Assembly: GCA_963693365.1 (NCBI GenBank)
Contig: CAVNZM010000012.1
Location: 806,001 to 870,000 of the forward strand
Source of the DNA: Amoebidium appalachense
Taxonomy: Eukaryota; Ichthyosporea
DNA: 64,000 nucleotides
Reading direction: 5' to 3'
Shown here: positions 39,077-64,000 of the stretch, one piece after another
Numbering within the stretch: position 1 is the stretch's first letter
Layout: each line of letters opens with the position of its first letter
Notes under the pieces: generated by a model
The model's input: only the letters and a program-made list of their open reading frames with translations
The model's database searches: none
What the model was told of the DNA's origin: nothing
Program-made: the position numbers and the translations under genes

Positions 39077-39933
39077 CACATGACCGTGTTTGATGCCCGC
39101 GTGTGTGTGCATGTGCATGTGTGTCCTCCGTGTTTGTCCATTGCATACCTGTCTCGTTCTGTGAGGCCATAAACTCTTTGAGCTGTGACTCCAGTAACTC
39201 TCTCTGTTTCTCTCTCTCCGCCTCCACTTCAGCTTTCAGTTTCTCCACCTTGGCTGCAACCACACAACACACATGGTTAGGCACAGGCAGAACACAGCAA
39301 TATTGCACAATACCAATTAGTGACTTTCCACTCACTGGCAACAGCCATCAAGGGCCATGATTCTATGCTGCAACCCCCACCCACCCACCCCCTCTCCCTC
39401 TCCCCCTCCTCCCGCACCTCCCCTGTCCCTCTCGCTCTCCCCTCTCCCCCATACAAATATATACAAGCCCGTACACCCACACACATGCACAGCACATATA
39501 CACATGCACCGAGGCACACACACACACATTACTAAAGGGACCATGACTGCTACCCCACAATCAGCCCATGTTTCAACCATCATTCAGGCCTGACCTGATC
39601 CATGTGATTACTGGCATTCGGCATGTTTCCTTCGAATGGAATTTTTCCATTGAACTCTTGAAGTTCCTGTTCCTCGAGAAAAGCGCTAAGACAAAGAGTT
39701 GGAAGGAGAGGGGGGGGGGGGGGGGGGGGGGAGGAGGAGGAGAGAGAGAGAGAGAGAGAAGGGGGGGTTAGGGGAGGGGGGGAGGAGGAGGGAGGGGTGT
39801 GTGCACGTACCCTTCAGCTCGTCCCTCTTTGGCTCAGCCTCCTTTATCAGTGCGGCAACCTCCACCTTACGATTGGCCCATTCCTCACGGGTCTTTTTAG
39901 CCTCAGATATCCACTCCAGACGGATGTGGTAGC

Positions 39934-39977
<44 letters not shown>

Positions 39978-40617
39978 CGTGTGTGTGTGTGTGTGTGTGT
40001 GCGTGTGCGTGTGCGTGTACGTGTGCGTGTGCGTGTGCGTGTGCGTGTGTGTGTGTGCGCCCGCGCGCGTGTGTGTGTTCGATGGGAAAGGCGGAAGAGG
40101 GAGAGGGGGGGGGGGGGGGGGGGGGGGAGAGGAGGGGGGGGGAGGGGGGAGTGGAGGAGGGTTGGTTAAATGCGGCACCTTGTATGAGATACACATAAAA
40201 CAACTGAGGCAGTGTGGATATGCGAAAGGGAACACACAAAGAAAGCATGCAGCGTACGAAGGTCCCATTCCAGGAATGGAGGCCAAGTCATCTACAGTAC
40301 CTCCGACCTATCGACCTCTACATGTGTGTGTCTGTGTGCCTGCGATCCAGCGGGTGTGTGCATGTGTGCTTGCATGCGCACGCGTGTGTGGATGTGTACA
40401 TGTGTGTGGGTGCCTGTGTCCAAGTGTGTGTGTGTGTGTGTGTAGGCGTGCACACGCAATACGTGTGCCTATAATTCTTGCACGGTACATGCTAGTCTGA
40501 CTTGCAAGTGCACAGTTTCTAGTGCACCCCCATCACTGGTCCATTCACACGCGTGCACGAAAATCTATGTTTACCTGCATGTGGCGTTTTATACTGTGGG
40601 TATACCCAAACACACAG

Positions 40618-40673
<56 letters not shown>

Positions 40674-42234
40674 ACACCCACACCCACACCCACACACCCA
40701 CACGCGCGCGCACGCATGCACACACACACAGATGCACGTGCACCCACCTTCAGCTCCATCTCCGTGCGAGCCCGAGCCTTCTCCTTCTCGATTCTTCCAA
40801 GAGCCTCACACGTGTCATTGCATGCCCCCGTACCATGCTCATCGCTACCGTCACAGCAATCTGCACAATCCCATTGGTGCATCGTATCAGTGGGAATTAT
40901 GTAACAAGGAAAGCTTGTTATACGTCACTTGGAAGGTTATACATGAAGAATGATGACATTTTACCTTTCTTGAACGGCTTTCACGTGAAATCAGAATACA
41001 TTGCGGTTATTATGGAAAGACTAACATTTGTTATTGGATGGTTTTTACATGAGGTCTGGTGATGTCATATATTACTACAACGGATTCGACGTTAATTTTG
41101 GAGATATTCTGTGTGAGATATAAACCGTAGGGTTATCATGTCAGGCTGTTTGCACATCATAAACATCGTGATGAGTGAGAACCCAATACATACTCATCCA
41201 GCCAACCACGGAGCTTTAAATATCCACCTACCTTGGTTTGCAGGCCTATCCCCCCCCCCCCCCCCCCCTCCCCCCTCCACACACACGGGGCAATAAAATG
41301 CATCATCCTTTTCCCACACCAACTAGCATGAAGAATTGCTACCCGAAATCCCCCCCCCCCCCCCCCCCCCCCTCCCTCCCCCTCTTTCCGCACATACACA
41401 CCATCCCCACCTCGCCCTTGAGTGAAAATCGGTAGCTCATTCCCATCCTTACCGTCTTTCCGCGCCACCGAAAGCTTTTTCCCCACCACCCCATCCTACC
41501 CTCTACATCTTTGACACACTCTTTTCTAAACCCTTGTTATATATATCTTTATCCCCCTTTCCAAGTTTCCCCCGCCCTTCTGTGAACCCCTTCAGCACGA
41601 CTTCTCTGTCCAGAACATAGCGCCATCTTCTTATAACCACAACTATCTCTGTCGCTTTTCCCATAATCTGCACCCCCTTCTCTATGGAGAACACGCAGCC
41701 ACAGACCTGCCCGGTCCTTCCTCCCTAAACTGTCTAAGATTTCACCACTATTCATCCATGTTCAGTGTTTCAACACCACCACCACCATTAGCACCCAAAG
41801 CCTCTTACCACATATCCAGTCGTTTACAAATGATGAGGGAATGCGTTTTGGCAGAAACTCTTTGTTTTGGCAGTAGAACATCACGCTGCCCCCACAGGCA
41901 TTGGTTCCTGTGTGAAAGGCCCAACACACGGTAAGATATCGAATATCATTATGACACCAAGGTGTTTGTGCATGTGCATGCACTAGTCTTTCACCCCTAT
42001 TGCTTCGTCACTGAGTCCGTAAAGTGTCCCCAAAAGACCAAATTGCCCCTCCCCCCCCCCTTTGCCCCGCCACGCCCTGCCCCCTTCCCCCTCCCCTCCC
42101 ACACCCCCCCACCTCCCCCACTCAGGCTGCCCACTCCACTGGACCAACAGACACACACACATTCACTTCTCACCTAGATCACATCTGAATCCCTTTAATC
42201 GGCTGTGACAGCATACGTGTCTGTGACCAGTGCA

Positions 42235-42270
<36 letters not shown>

Positions 42271-43334
42271 CCCTCCCCCCCCCCACCACCCCCCCCCCCA
42301 AAAAAAAAACAAAAAAAAACACATGGCACACATACTCAAAGCACAATCTAAGTGTGCTCCAACCATGCATACGCAACTCCCCCGGTCCCCCCCCCCTCTC
42401 TTTCCCCCCCTCACATGCAGGTGCACACGCAGACCCCCCCCCCCCCCCCCCCCCCCCACCAACACCACCCACTAACCCAAACCAGCGCCCTAACCCTTCC
42501 GCACACACACTCCCCCCCCATTCCCCCCCCAAGAACCTCTACACACACACACACAAAAACACACACACACATACACACAGGCAAAGACCTCCCCCCTTCC
42601 TCCCCCTCCACCACCCCAGCTCTCAAAAAAAAACAACCCCCCCCCCCCCCCCCCCACACACACACACAAAGACACGCACCGAGCTCATCCGAGCCATCCT
42701 TGCAGTCGCAGTAGTCGTCGTTGACTGCCGTCAGAGGCACCTTGGTGGCCCCCCCGTCACACACAAACTCCTTGCCCAGGCTACCGTCATAGCGCGAAAG
42801 ATCTGGGGGCCACGTGTGCTTTAGATTTTAGATAGAAAGAAAAGTATAGTGGCAAAAGGGGATATGAGGGCAGAGAGATAAGGAAGCGAAGGCGAAGCAT
42901 TACACTCGTGTTAGAATAACACCACTCACTAATTGAACAATTTTGCACACATCTATCCTATCTATAGTGCGCTTATATATACCGAGGTGTGCGCCGTGGT
43001 GCCTGAGTACGTGCATGTCGAGTAGTTTTAGTTGCAAAACTGAAGGCGACAAGAACATCACTGAGTGCGTGCCAAGTGTGCACAGCAGTAACACCAGTAT
43101 TTGCCCTGTTCACCATTTGCCAGGTGCAGCCAAGCCAGCTGTACTTCGCGTGCTTGATCTGTGTTGTATGTGCTAGTTAACACCCATGATCCCAATACAC
43201 GCACACAGGATGTGCACACACATAACATGCACAGATAACAGCAACACACCTTCAGGAGCAACACCAAGAGGAAGATCTGCAGCCGCGGCCAAGGCGCCGA
43301 GACAGGCCAAACTGACAACCACAGCCCCAGCCAT
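32758..43334 (-). CDS. PRKCSH: glucosidase II beta subunit, ER N-glycan processing (PRKCSH-like)
   Basis: Fourteen exons join in phase: 43334-43250, 42802-42680, 41907-41809, 40860-40748, 39934-39811, 39253-39149, 38179-38096, 37960-37856, 37328-37284, 36602-36489, 35659-35505, 34941-34886, 33923-33824 and 32940-32758; 496 aa plus stop. Residues 1-19 form a signal peptide. The GIIbeta N-domain follows with [14 protein letters not shown] (55-68) and a second Cys-rich repeat ([16 protein letters not shown]). Residues about 128-215 are a charged coiled coil, then an acidic linker ([13 protein letters not shown]). The C-terminal MRH lectin domain spans about 373-466, with all four mannose-binding residues visible: Q429 (CWQGP), R438, E452 and Y458 (EPQKCVY). 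The protein ends KRDEL, an ER-retrieval signal. It should hold the catalytic alpha subunit in the ER lumen and recruit mannose-bearing glycoproteins. The length is close to animal PRKCSH (about 530). Confidence 0.95.
32957..33120. repeat. (GT)n microsatellite at the last-exon acceptor
   Basis: About 36 perfect GT units followed by GTGTTGTGTG variants. In the glucosidase gene sense it is (CA)n leading into ACCACAG at the exon 14 acceptor (exon begins 32940). Confidence 0.95.
33536..33601. repeat. (GT)33 microsatellite
   Basis: In intron 13 of the glucosidase II beta gene, (CA)n in the sense strand. Confidence 0.95.
33759..33780 (+). repeat. dispersed 340-bp repeat, 22-base end fragment between G runs
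   Basis: TTTGAATGCGGAACACGGTAC lies between two poly-G blocks (33730-33757 and 33780-33803) in intron 13 of the glucosidase gene. Only the poly-G-proximal end of the element remains. Confidence 0.8.
34286..34506 (+). repeat. dispersed 340-bp repeat, 220-base copy
   Basis: Follows a G run (34257-34285). It carries the full TTTGAATGCGG to CAACTCAGACAGCAGCATCAAC segment. It lies in intron 12 of the glucosidase II beta gene and is nearly identical to the copies at 51007 and 55696. Next to it (33950-34060), three imperfect copies of TTTGGACCGTGTGAGATATAC in tandem occupy the same intron. Confidence 0.9.
34605..34651. repeat. poly-G run, about 46 bases
   Basis: In intron 12 of the glucosidase gene, with further G blocks to 34700 and a C run at 34785-34805. 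Confidence 0.92.
34951..35330 (+). repeat. dispersed 340-bp repeat, diverged copy abutting a splice acceptor
   Basis: Poly-G 34951-34980, then TTAGAATGCGGTACAG and, at the far end, GGGTGGGTCACCCGTTTTGATCAGAGACGAGC, matching both ends of the element with a G-rich block between. In the gene sense the end reads GCATTCTAAC, 30 C, AGTTTCCAG and then glucosidase exon 12 at 34941. The element tail therefore forms the pyrimidine tract, and TTCTAAC resembles a branch point. Confidence 0.8.
35697..35937. repeat. (GT)n, poly-G, (GA)n, (GT)n cluster
   Basis: GT array 35697-35731, G run 35740-35773, GA array 35774-35834 and GT array 35877-35937. All are in intron 10 of the glucosidase gene next to the exon 11 acceptor at 35659; in the sense strand they are CA, TC and C tracts. 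Confidence 0.93.
36686..36822 (+). repeat. dispersed 340-bp repeat, diverged copy
   Basis: AAGAATGCGGAACACGGTACTAAG..GACACATGCAAAGGCAAGCA follows a G-rich block (36633-36685). It lies in intron 9 of the glucosidase gene, about 85 bases upstream (gene sense) of the exon 10 acceptor at 36602. Confidence 0.8.
38181..38256. repeat. (GT)38 microsatellite at a splice acceptor
   Basis: In the glucosidase gene sense it is (CA)n leading to ACAAG at the exon 7 acceptor (exon begins 38179). Confidence 0.95.
39000..39074. repeat. (GT)37 microsatellite
   Basis: In intron 6 of the glucosidase gene, about 75 bases from the exon 6 donor. It reads (CA)n in the sense strand, an exception to the donor-side GT pattern. 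Confidence 0.95.
40164..40318 (+). repeat. dispersed 340-bp repeat, diverged copy
   Basis: Begins TTAAATGCGGCACCTTGTATGAG after a G-rich block (40106-40160), and later has CCCATTCCAGGAATGGAGGCCAAGTCATC, aligning with the AGGGCCCAAGTCATC part of better copies. It lies in intron 4 of the glucosidase gene. Confidence 0.65.
40618..40700. repeat. (CA)n microsatellite
   Basis: About 27 CA units then CACCCA repeats, in the donor half of glucosidase intron 4; (TG)n in the sense strand. Confidence 0.95.
42232..42309. repeat. poly-C to poly-A composite
   Basis: C runs passing into A9, in intron 2 of the glucosidase gene. The sense strand reads T run then G run. Confidence 0.92.
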
Positions 43335-43344
43335 AGTGTCTGGG

Positions 43345-43414
<70 letters not shown>

Positions 43415-45502
43415 TAACGGCGGTGTGTTTATGTGGTGGTGGACCGGTGGTGGTGTGTGTATGTGGTGGTAGTCGTGGTGGTGTGTGTGTGTGTGTGGTG
43501 GTCGTGGTGATGGGGGGGAGGGGGGAACGGGGAGGGCCGGGGGGGGGAGGGGAGGGGGGGGGAGGGAGGAGGGGGGAGGGGGAGGGGGGGGGGGGGGGGG
43601 GGGGACGGGGGATGTAAGTTAGGAGTGTGGAAATAACACGAAAAAAGAAGTCATGACGGAGTTATTAATGTAAGATAATGGTTGTTAGAGAGAAGAAGAT
43701 TCATAAGAGAATAATCAGCCAACGTACCGCACAGCAAAGGCTCGGGGACAGGAAAAGGAGAGAGAGAGAGAGAGGGCCAGCAACAAAGCCTACAACGCAG
43801 CGGGGCAACCGTGTTTGGGGAGGAGGGATAAGGCGTAACTGGTATGCTCTGCATGTGCGTTTAGACCTCTAGACGTATGTAGAACTCGGGCTAAGTTACT
43901 GTGACGAAGAAGTGCCCGTAATTCCTTCACACATATATATAAACATCGTATTTGCAAGGATAGGGAGATTCGAAGTACTATGCCTGGGAGTAAACCCGGC
44001 GGAACTCCTGTTGAAACAATTAGGCAGCTTAATGGTGCAGTACCTTTTGGAGTAAAGAGTATCGTGTTCCCGCCCTTGGATATATGTGTCTTAAACAGCC
44101 AAATGGTGTATGTACAATTTTAGTGAAACTCAGTTTTGAAAGTCCGACTGCAGTGCAGTCCTTGGTTGGTAACATTCGCGAGCCGGCAGTGACAACAAAT
44201 TCCTGGCTGGTATCCATGATGATTGAGCCAATCAGTTTCTTAAATGCCCAAAGGATAGGAGCAGCAACGCTGCTGATTTGTTTACTATCATGCAGAACGA
44301 GAGCCGGAATTTTTTGTTGTTGATGGCGCAATCTCTCTGGCATGCAGTTCAGACTAAGCAGTTCATGACCGGCTTCGTCCGACTTGCAAACAACATGGCT
44401 AAAATGCCATGTACCAACATCGTTACCGTGGCACAGTACTGTACTGGTGTATATAGTTAACAAAAAGGGAGGGAACGAGTCTATATGGTACTTGCTGTGG
44501 CGTATGCGGCCCGCCAGTCGGCTATATAGCCATGGCGTCTACATCTTGAACATGTCCCAACCTGTGACTTTTGGCCGGGCAATGACACGCGTAAGAGCGC
44601 CATGCGCGCATGCGGAACTTGGTCCAAATTTTCGAAGCTCACTGCAATATGTAACAATCACCTTTTAACTGAAAGCATAACCAGGAGCACATCCCTGTTT
44701 TTTAATCTTAACGCAAAAGAGTAATGGCCAGGAATTACTTTTGCATTACGAGATGGCGCTCACACATGAGTGGGCCGTTCGTGTGCCCCAACTTCCATAC
44801 TGTACTGGAACCTCCTCCACTGCTATCTTCGAATTCCTTACCGGTGAATAGATTCCTTTCATCTGCTCACTCTTATATTTCTGTTAGTTTATATCTGCTC
44901 ATCACTCTGACGAGCTCTATGGGTGCCCTGCACCCTTTAGGCTCTACACCTCGACCAGCAAGGCTTTCTCTATACCACCGTTGAAGATGCAAAGATGTCG
45001 ACACCCAAGAATGATAGGTACATACATATGGGCGTGTAATTTAAAAATAGTATTCATGTTATGTTCATATATACACCGTGTTGTGCTCATACATATCAGT
45101 GGTTAAAAAGCGGTTAGAAATCTATGTATAGTTTGTTTTGGGATACGATGTGTCAGAGAAACAGAGGAGTTTGTGTATTGAACAAGAGTATTGTAGATGT
45201 GTGGCCTCTTCTGCATGTATTGACCGGGCTAAAATTCTGTGTTTGTGTGCATGTGTTTGATGGTCTTTGTAAAAGAACGTTATGTGCTCGCACACACAAA
45301 ACATGTGTGTGAGTGGGTGGGAGTGAGTGTTGCGTCTAAGTGGTGGTATAGAGAAACGTATTGCTTACATTCATATACGCTGACTTCCTTAAAAGTGTGC
45401 CTCTCTCTGTTAAAATGATTTGATAAGAAACGGGATAACGGCAACAAGAAATTATCTACATAAACCCACCCACCATCTAGCCTGCCTCTTTCTTAAAGTC
45501 AC
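43335..45502. other. intergenic region upstream of the glucosidase gene and downstream of the TBC gene
   Basis: Bases 43349-43412 are a GT array whose reverse strand reads (CA)n..CTCCCCAG six bases before the glucosidase ATG, so a 5' UTR intron is possible there. Bases 43505-43604 are G-rich. The rest is unique mixed DNA. A 144-codon open frame at 44029-44463 (minus) is complex in composition but matches no family I know. Confidence 0.5.
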
Positions 45503-60030
<14,528 letters not shown>

Positions 60031-61380
60031 TCTAGTGGGTGGTAACTAGGCCCCACCTATGCCTAGGTAGGTGAAACCACTTAGAAGACTAAACTACGTC
60101 TCCCCAGGAACTAACGAAGTAGTAACCGCGGCATTCATGTCAAGCTACCGGTGGAAGTTATCCAATAGCTTGTAGTAATGTCTTGTTTGCTTTGTTCCTA
60201 TACGGCGTTACAGTAAGTTATGTATTGTAGTATTGCCGCTGTTAAAGGGAGTGTTGGAGCTACGTTTAAGAGCTACAAAGTTGGGTATAAATTCAGAGCG
60301 AAAAAGCAGCTGTTCGGAAACTCACAACACCAAGAGAGAACCTACGGCCACGAGAACATCCAGGCGTTAATAGTGCAAGCATATAGAAGTTACAATAACT
60401 CTGCCATATCCTCGTAAATTTTTAGATGAGAAACTGCACCTTTCCCTATGCCAACCGAAACGCTCGAACCAAGGCTTTTGCCCTTTGAAGTCGACTCCGA
60501 CCAGGTTGAGCTGAGTGTTGCGGTCAGGTCACGCGCGGCTCACACCAATATATACCCGGAATTCCTTCATGAAAAGTATGAAACTAAGCAGAGGGGGGTT
60601 TATAATGCAGCAAAATTACTGTGATGGGATTCTAAATTCGGTAGCAACAATTATTTTTGGTTTTCCTGAGTAGAGTTTTTCACGGTTGCTACCTCTTTAG
60701 GGATTGGTCCGGATATGGAACAGAGGAAAAAGGCAAGAAATACTATCTTAGCAATAAAGATATAAAACAAATAGGTATATAAATGAATTATTAGTTGAAC
60801 AGTTATTATTATCTACACTTATTATCTGCTCGTTCATTCTTTGTATGTACTACTACCACCTGAGTGGCGCAACGGTCGCTTGGTGATTCTGTCATCCTGA
60901 GATCCACCAATCACCGTTCAAGAGACATGACGTAATCCCCCTCCCCTCTGCCCCAAGGCCTCCCCCCCCCCCCCCCCCCCCCCTTGACCATGCCTCGCCT
61001 GCTGGGGCCGACTCCCCCCTTCCCCCCCCCCCCCCCCCCCCCCGGCCTCCCCCCGCTGTCACCCACCCCTCCCTCCCCCACCAACAACAAGACACAACCA
61101 CAAATTGGCACGGCGGCACACTTGCGCGCATACAAACAAACGTACACGTATACACACGCACGCACACGCACGCACACCGTGACACGCACACGCACACACA
61201 CACACACACACACGCATGCGCACCATGACGCACAAATGTAATACCACACAATCTCAGATCTCACACACACACGTGCCCACGTACGCAAATTAACGCCCAC
61301 ACACACAGCGTGTACGATGCTCAAACCCTCCCCTCCGAGACCCTCCCTGCCCCCCCCCGGCCCCCCCCCCCCCCCCTCAG

Positions 61381-61414
<34 letters not shown>

Positions 61415-61474
61415 CCCCCCGGCCTCCCCTTCCCCCCTTTCCTTCCCACCCCTTCCCGGCCCTCCCAAACAAAC

Positions 61475-61505
<31 letters not shown>

Positions 61506-61630
61506 AACACACAAACACACACACACACACACACACATGTTCAAGGCATACACACACGCGCCAGGGCACGCACCCGCACACACAAAAATGCAAAAAAGGG
61601 TACGCGCATCCGCGAGGGTGCACACGCGCA

Positions 61631-61750
61631 CGCAGTTCTACACACACACGTCGGAGATCCGCATCCCTATCAGGGTTTGCCCAATAACCGAAAGGGGTAC
61701 TGGGACAGCGGCTACGTCCGCGGCGGGAAAGGAGTATTATGAGTCCACGC
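61631..61750 (+). CDS. candidate single exon of an unknown plus-strand gene
   Basis: CAG acceptor at about 61632-61634, 39 codons of complex protein ([19 protein letters not shown].., ending KEYYESTP) and a strong donor CCG/GTATGTGG at 61751. The exon is preceded by CA-rich sequence like many acceptors in the window. No neighbouring exons were found, so the gene is unproven and no function can be given. Confidence 0.3.
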
Positions 61751-61942
61751 CGGTATGTGGAGTTTTTGTGATCAAACAGGCTTTGCAAACCGTTTTTTTT
61801 TCATGCCCACTTGGGATATCGATGGGCAGGGCAGGGCGCGGGGTTGTGTGTGGGTGTGTGTGTGTGTGTGTGTGTGTGCGCGGGCGCTTGCTTGCTAAGC
61901 CTTGTGTGTGCACGTTTGGCAATGTGTGCGTGTGTGTGCGTG

Positions 61943-61945
<3 letters not shown>

Positions 61946-61997
<52 letters not shown>
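61946..61997. repeat. (GT)26 microsatellite
   Basis: Part of a longer GT/GCGT-rich stretch (61850-62025) that passes into G runs to 62109. If the candidate exon ending at 61750 is real, this would be its donor-side intron. Confidence 0.93.
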
Positions 61998-62001
<4 letters not shown>

Positions 62002-62822
62002 GTGTGTGTGCGTGTTTGTGTGCGCCACGGGTTATGGTGATGGTGGTAGGGGAGAGGGGGGAGGGGGGAGGGGGGGGAGGGGGGGGGGGGGGAGGGGGGA
62101 GGGGGGGGGCAGCACATGAATCACAATGTGTGCTTGAATGCCTGCGAGCAGCTTTCAGAAAAGACACAGCATTTGGAACGTGCCAGGAGCTCGTGCGAGG
62201 GTTATGAGGAACCAAGTGATCATGAGGCGTTTTGATTTCCGTCCTCTGCATTGCTGCCTCCATGTAAGCCGATATTAAGGAACACCATTTGGGGCGATGT
62301 AAGGTGTAAGCCATATCATTTGTTTTTACCTTATGAGGGGGGGGGGGGGGGGGGAAGGGGGGGGGGGGGAGAAGCAGGAAGGGGAGGGGGGGGGGGGGTT
62401 GAGTACTCCAGACTCAGAATGGGGGGGAGGGGAGGGATACGTGGTGTCTTAGAGTATACATACGGAGCGTAAAAACATAAGGACTTGTTACTGTGATACC
62501 TGCAATGAAAAAAAAAAGCTAACATGAGCACTTGATACTGTGATAGCTACAATAAAACAAATCTAATATTAGCACTTGATACTGCAAACATGCTCCATCT
62601 TTTATGAAACTTTGTTGGTTTCGAGTTCCCCTTCGAAGGAGGAAGTTGAAGGCGAAATGAATGCCATCGAGTCATTGCAATGATCCGTGACTGGGTGGAT
62701 GGGAAAGTGGGTGCCGGTGGGGACAACATTATGCATGCCGTTTGAAGTTGTGAATTATATGTGTGCTCTGTGAATACTATACACGTCACCTAGGTGTGGT
62801 CTGTGTGTGTGTGTGTGTGCAT

Positions 62823-62853
<31 letters not shown>

Positions 62854-63652
62854 GGGGGGGGAGGGGGTAGGTGGACAAAGTGATTGGAACAGTAAATGAC
62901 ACTGTGTGTGCGGTCATCATCATGGCCCGGCCTCGGGGGTACATGTGACACCGTGTGACCTCTGCGGCATGAGCATTATGAGCTGTGAGTGCGTGCACGT
63001 CTGCTTTAAATCTCCTGCCTGCGTGCATGCGTCCTCACGCTTGTGTGGTCGTGCGCGTGCACACGGGGGGGGGGGGGGGGGGGGGGGGGGAGGGGGGGAG
63101 AGCAAAAACTGCAGCGCACACATTAGTAATTTACTAATGGTCCATCGCATATTATTTCGGGAATGGCTTGGCGAACTATCTTATCCTGGCTAATCATGGA
63201 AGAGCCACCCGGGCCCTGGGGCGCCATCTCCTTCCGAATGGTCTGCAATGCACATCCCATCATGCAAGAAAATTTTTTAAACTGCTTCATAAACTACTGC
63301 TGCAGCTCCGCACCGCGCATCACATGGGACATCTGTACAGTTTCCTATACGGACAATGGATTAATTGGTTTCAACATTCCGCTACCTGGTCTGGTACGAT
63401 GTTTTGGGTACCTAATCTAGAGGCCCTCCATACCTAATAACAATATGTTTATGGTGTGATATCAAGTTTCAAATTGACAATTCCTTATACCCTAGTGTGT
63501 ACACGCATCCGCACACCTCGCGTAGTTTAAAATGCTTTGATGTCTCCTCGAGTATTGGTACACCCAAAATTACACATCCGAGGCCGTGCATACTTAACTT
63601 GCCACTCCACCAATCACATACGTTTATCTAAAGCTAAATAAAACCTACCATT

Positions 63653-64000
63653 CTAGTAATTTGTCGTAGGTAACGGAGGTGGGAGTACCCCCTCAGGTCC
63701 ATACAAGTCTGTTCTCTCTCTTCTAGCACCCCCATACAGCCCGTGTACTTCACTACTAATCACATGTTCTGGTAATGGTGGGGGATACACCGCGTTTGTT
63801 TCCAACATAGGATCATAAGCACCCCCTGTGTGAGCGTTTTCTCCCAAGGGATCATACTCGGAAACTGCGGGCGGTGTTTGACCGAGGAAGGAGGGCGGTG
63901 GTGGGGCGTTATTATCAATCGACCACCCTGGGGGATGAAGGATGTGAGAGGGAGGTCTTTCATGAACTGGTGAGTGTATTGGGTGGGCCGACAGAGTGGG
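63653..64000 (-). CDS. 3' end of a gene encoding a proline-rich C-terminal tail (partial)
   Basis: The frame is open from the right edge for 115 codons to a TAG at 63655-63653. The protein is low in hydrophobics and rich in Pro and Tyr, with repeated short motifs: SEYDPLGE and GAYDPMLE, VYPPPLPEH and VLPPPLPTTNY. Such tails bind SH3 or WW domains in other proteins; here that is an inference. The frame has complex composition, unlike the simple-repeat frames elsewhere, which supports real coding. The family cannot be told without the upstream exons. Confidence 0.5.
   Translation of the reverse strand, partial: PTLSAHPIHSPVHERPPSHILHPPGWSIDNNAPPPPSFLGQTPPAVSEYDPLGENAHTGGAYDPMLETNAVYPPPLPEHVISSEVHGLYGGARRERTDLYGPEGVLPPPLPTTNY

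Larger units (their letters stand above)
60031..63652. other. region without a firmly supported gene
   Basis: 60031-60870 is mixed AT-balanced DNA and should include the TBC promoter; a 65-codon frame at 60220-60417 (plus) has no known motif. 60960-61560 is C-rich and CA-rich. 61850-62110 is GT-rich then G-rich. 62337-62400, 62827-62860 and 63066-63090 are G runs. Two overlapping frames at 63163-63437 (plus) are complex but unrecognised. Confidence 0.5.

Noticed and set aside
39594-39690. Possible extra glucosidase exon ([17 protein letters not shown])
   Set aside because: The frame needs phase 2 on entry, but exon 5 leaves phase 1. Exon 5 joins directly in phase to 39253-39149 with a continuous coiled coil, and the candidate runs into a stop without a donor.
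44029-44463. 144-codon open frame on minus between the glucosidase and TBC genes
   Set aside because: Complex composition but no start context, splice partner or recognisable motif; overlapping frames on the other strand are of similar quality. Kept only as a note.
63163-63437. Two overlapping plus-strand frames of 85-89 codons
   Set aside because: They overlap in different frames with no recognisable motif, so at most one could be real and nothing favours either.

Overview
The window comes from the nuclear genome of an intron-dense microbial eukaryote, probably an alga or other protist; the sequence does not let me name the lineage. The evidence is split genes with GT-AG introns about every 100 coding bases, an ER glucosidase subunit with a C-terminal RDEL, a Golgi GDP-fucose transporter, a Rab GTPase-activating protein, and Pol III tRNA genes. 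There are no bacterial operons, insertion sequences or CRISPR arrays. Non-coding DNA is saturated with (GT)n/(CA)n tracts and long poly-G/poly-C runs, so most long open frames (Cys-Val, Thr-His, poly-Gly, poly-Pro) are translated simple repeats. I rebuilt exons by requiring GT-AG borders, matching intron phases and family-like protein.

Layout, left to right: (1) 0.8-2.1 kb, 5' part of a minus-strand gene, perhaps a lipid kinase, running off the left edge. (2) 3.8-8.4 kb, minus, complete 6-exon 2-oxoglutarate/Fe(II) oxygenase (313 aa). (3) 9.3-16.6 kb, plus, 9-exon Cys-rich single-pass membrane protein, divergent from (2) across an 840-base gap. (4) 17.3-18.2 kb, tandem duplication carrying two tRNA-Gly(TCC) genes, with a third copy at 25.3 kb. 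(5) 19.6-21.9 kb, plus, decayed or frameshifted protein-kinase-like gene. (6) 24.1-24.7 kb, array of degenerate palindromes with a 26-bp perfect inverted repeat. (7) 26.7-30.2 kb, minus, complete 3-exon GDP-fucose transporter (325 aa). (8) 32.8-43.3 kb, minus, complete 14-exon glucosidase II beta subunit (496 aa). (9) 45.5-60.0 kb, minus, complete 14-exon EVI5/RabGAP1-like TBC protein (601 aa). (10) 60-63.6 kb, no firm gene. (11) 63.65-64 kb, minus, proline-rich 3' end of a gene entering from the right.

Three neighbours act in the secretory pathway (N-glycan trimming in the ER, GDP-fucose import into the Golgi, Rab-controlled traffic), but there is no sign that they are co-regulated.

The most unusual feature is how the introns are built. 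In the sense of transcription, the acceptor side is usually poly-C or (CA)n and the donor side is often (TG)n or poly-G. Several donors are the first GT of a long GT array. A roughly 340-bp dispersed repeat bordered by poly-C occurs in ten introns of four genes, always in the same orientation relative to transcription. In at least two introns its end sits directly at the 3' splice site, which suggests an introner-like element.
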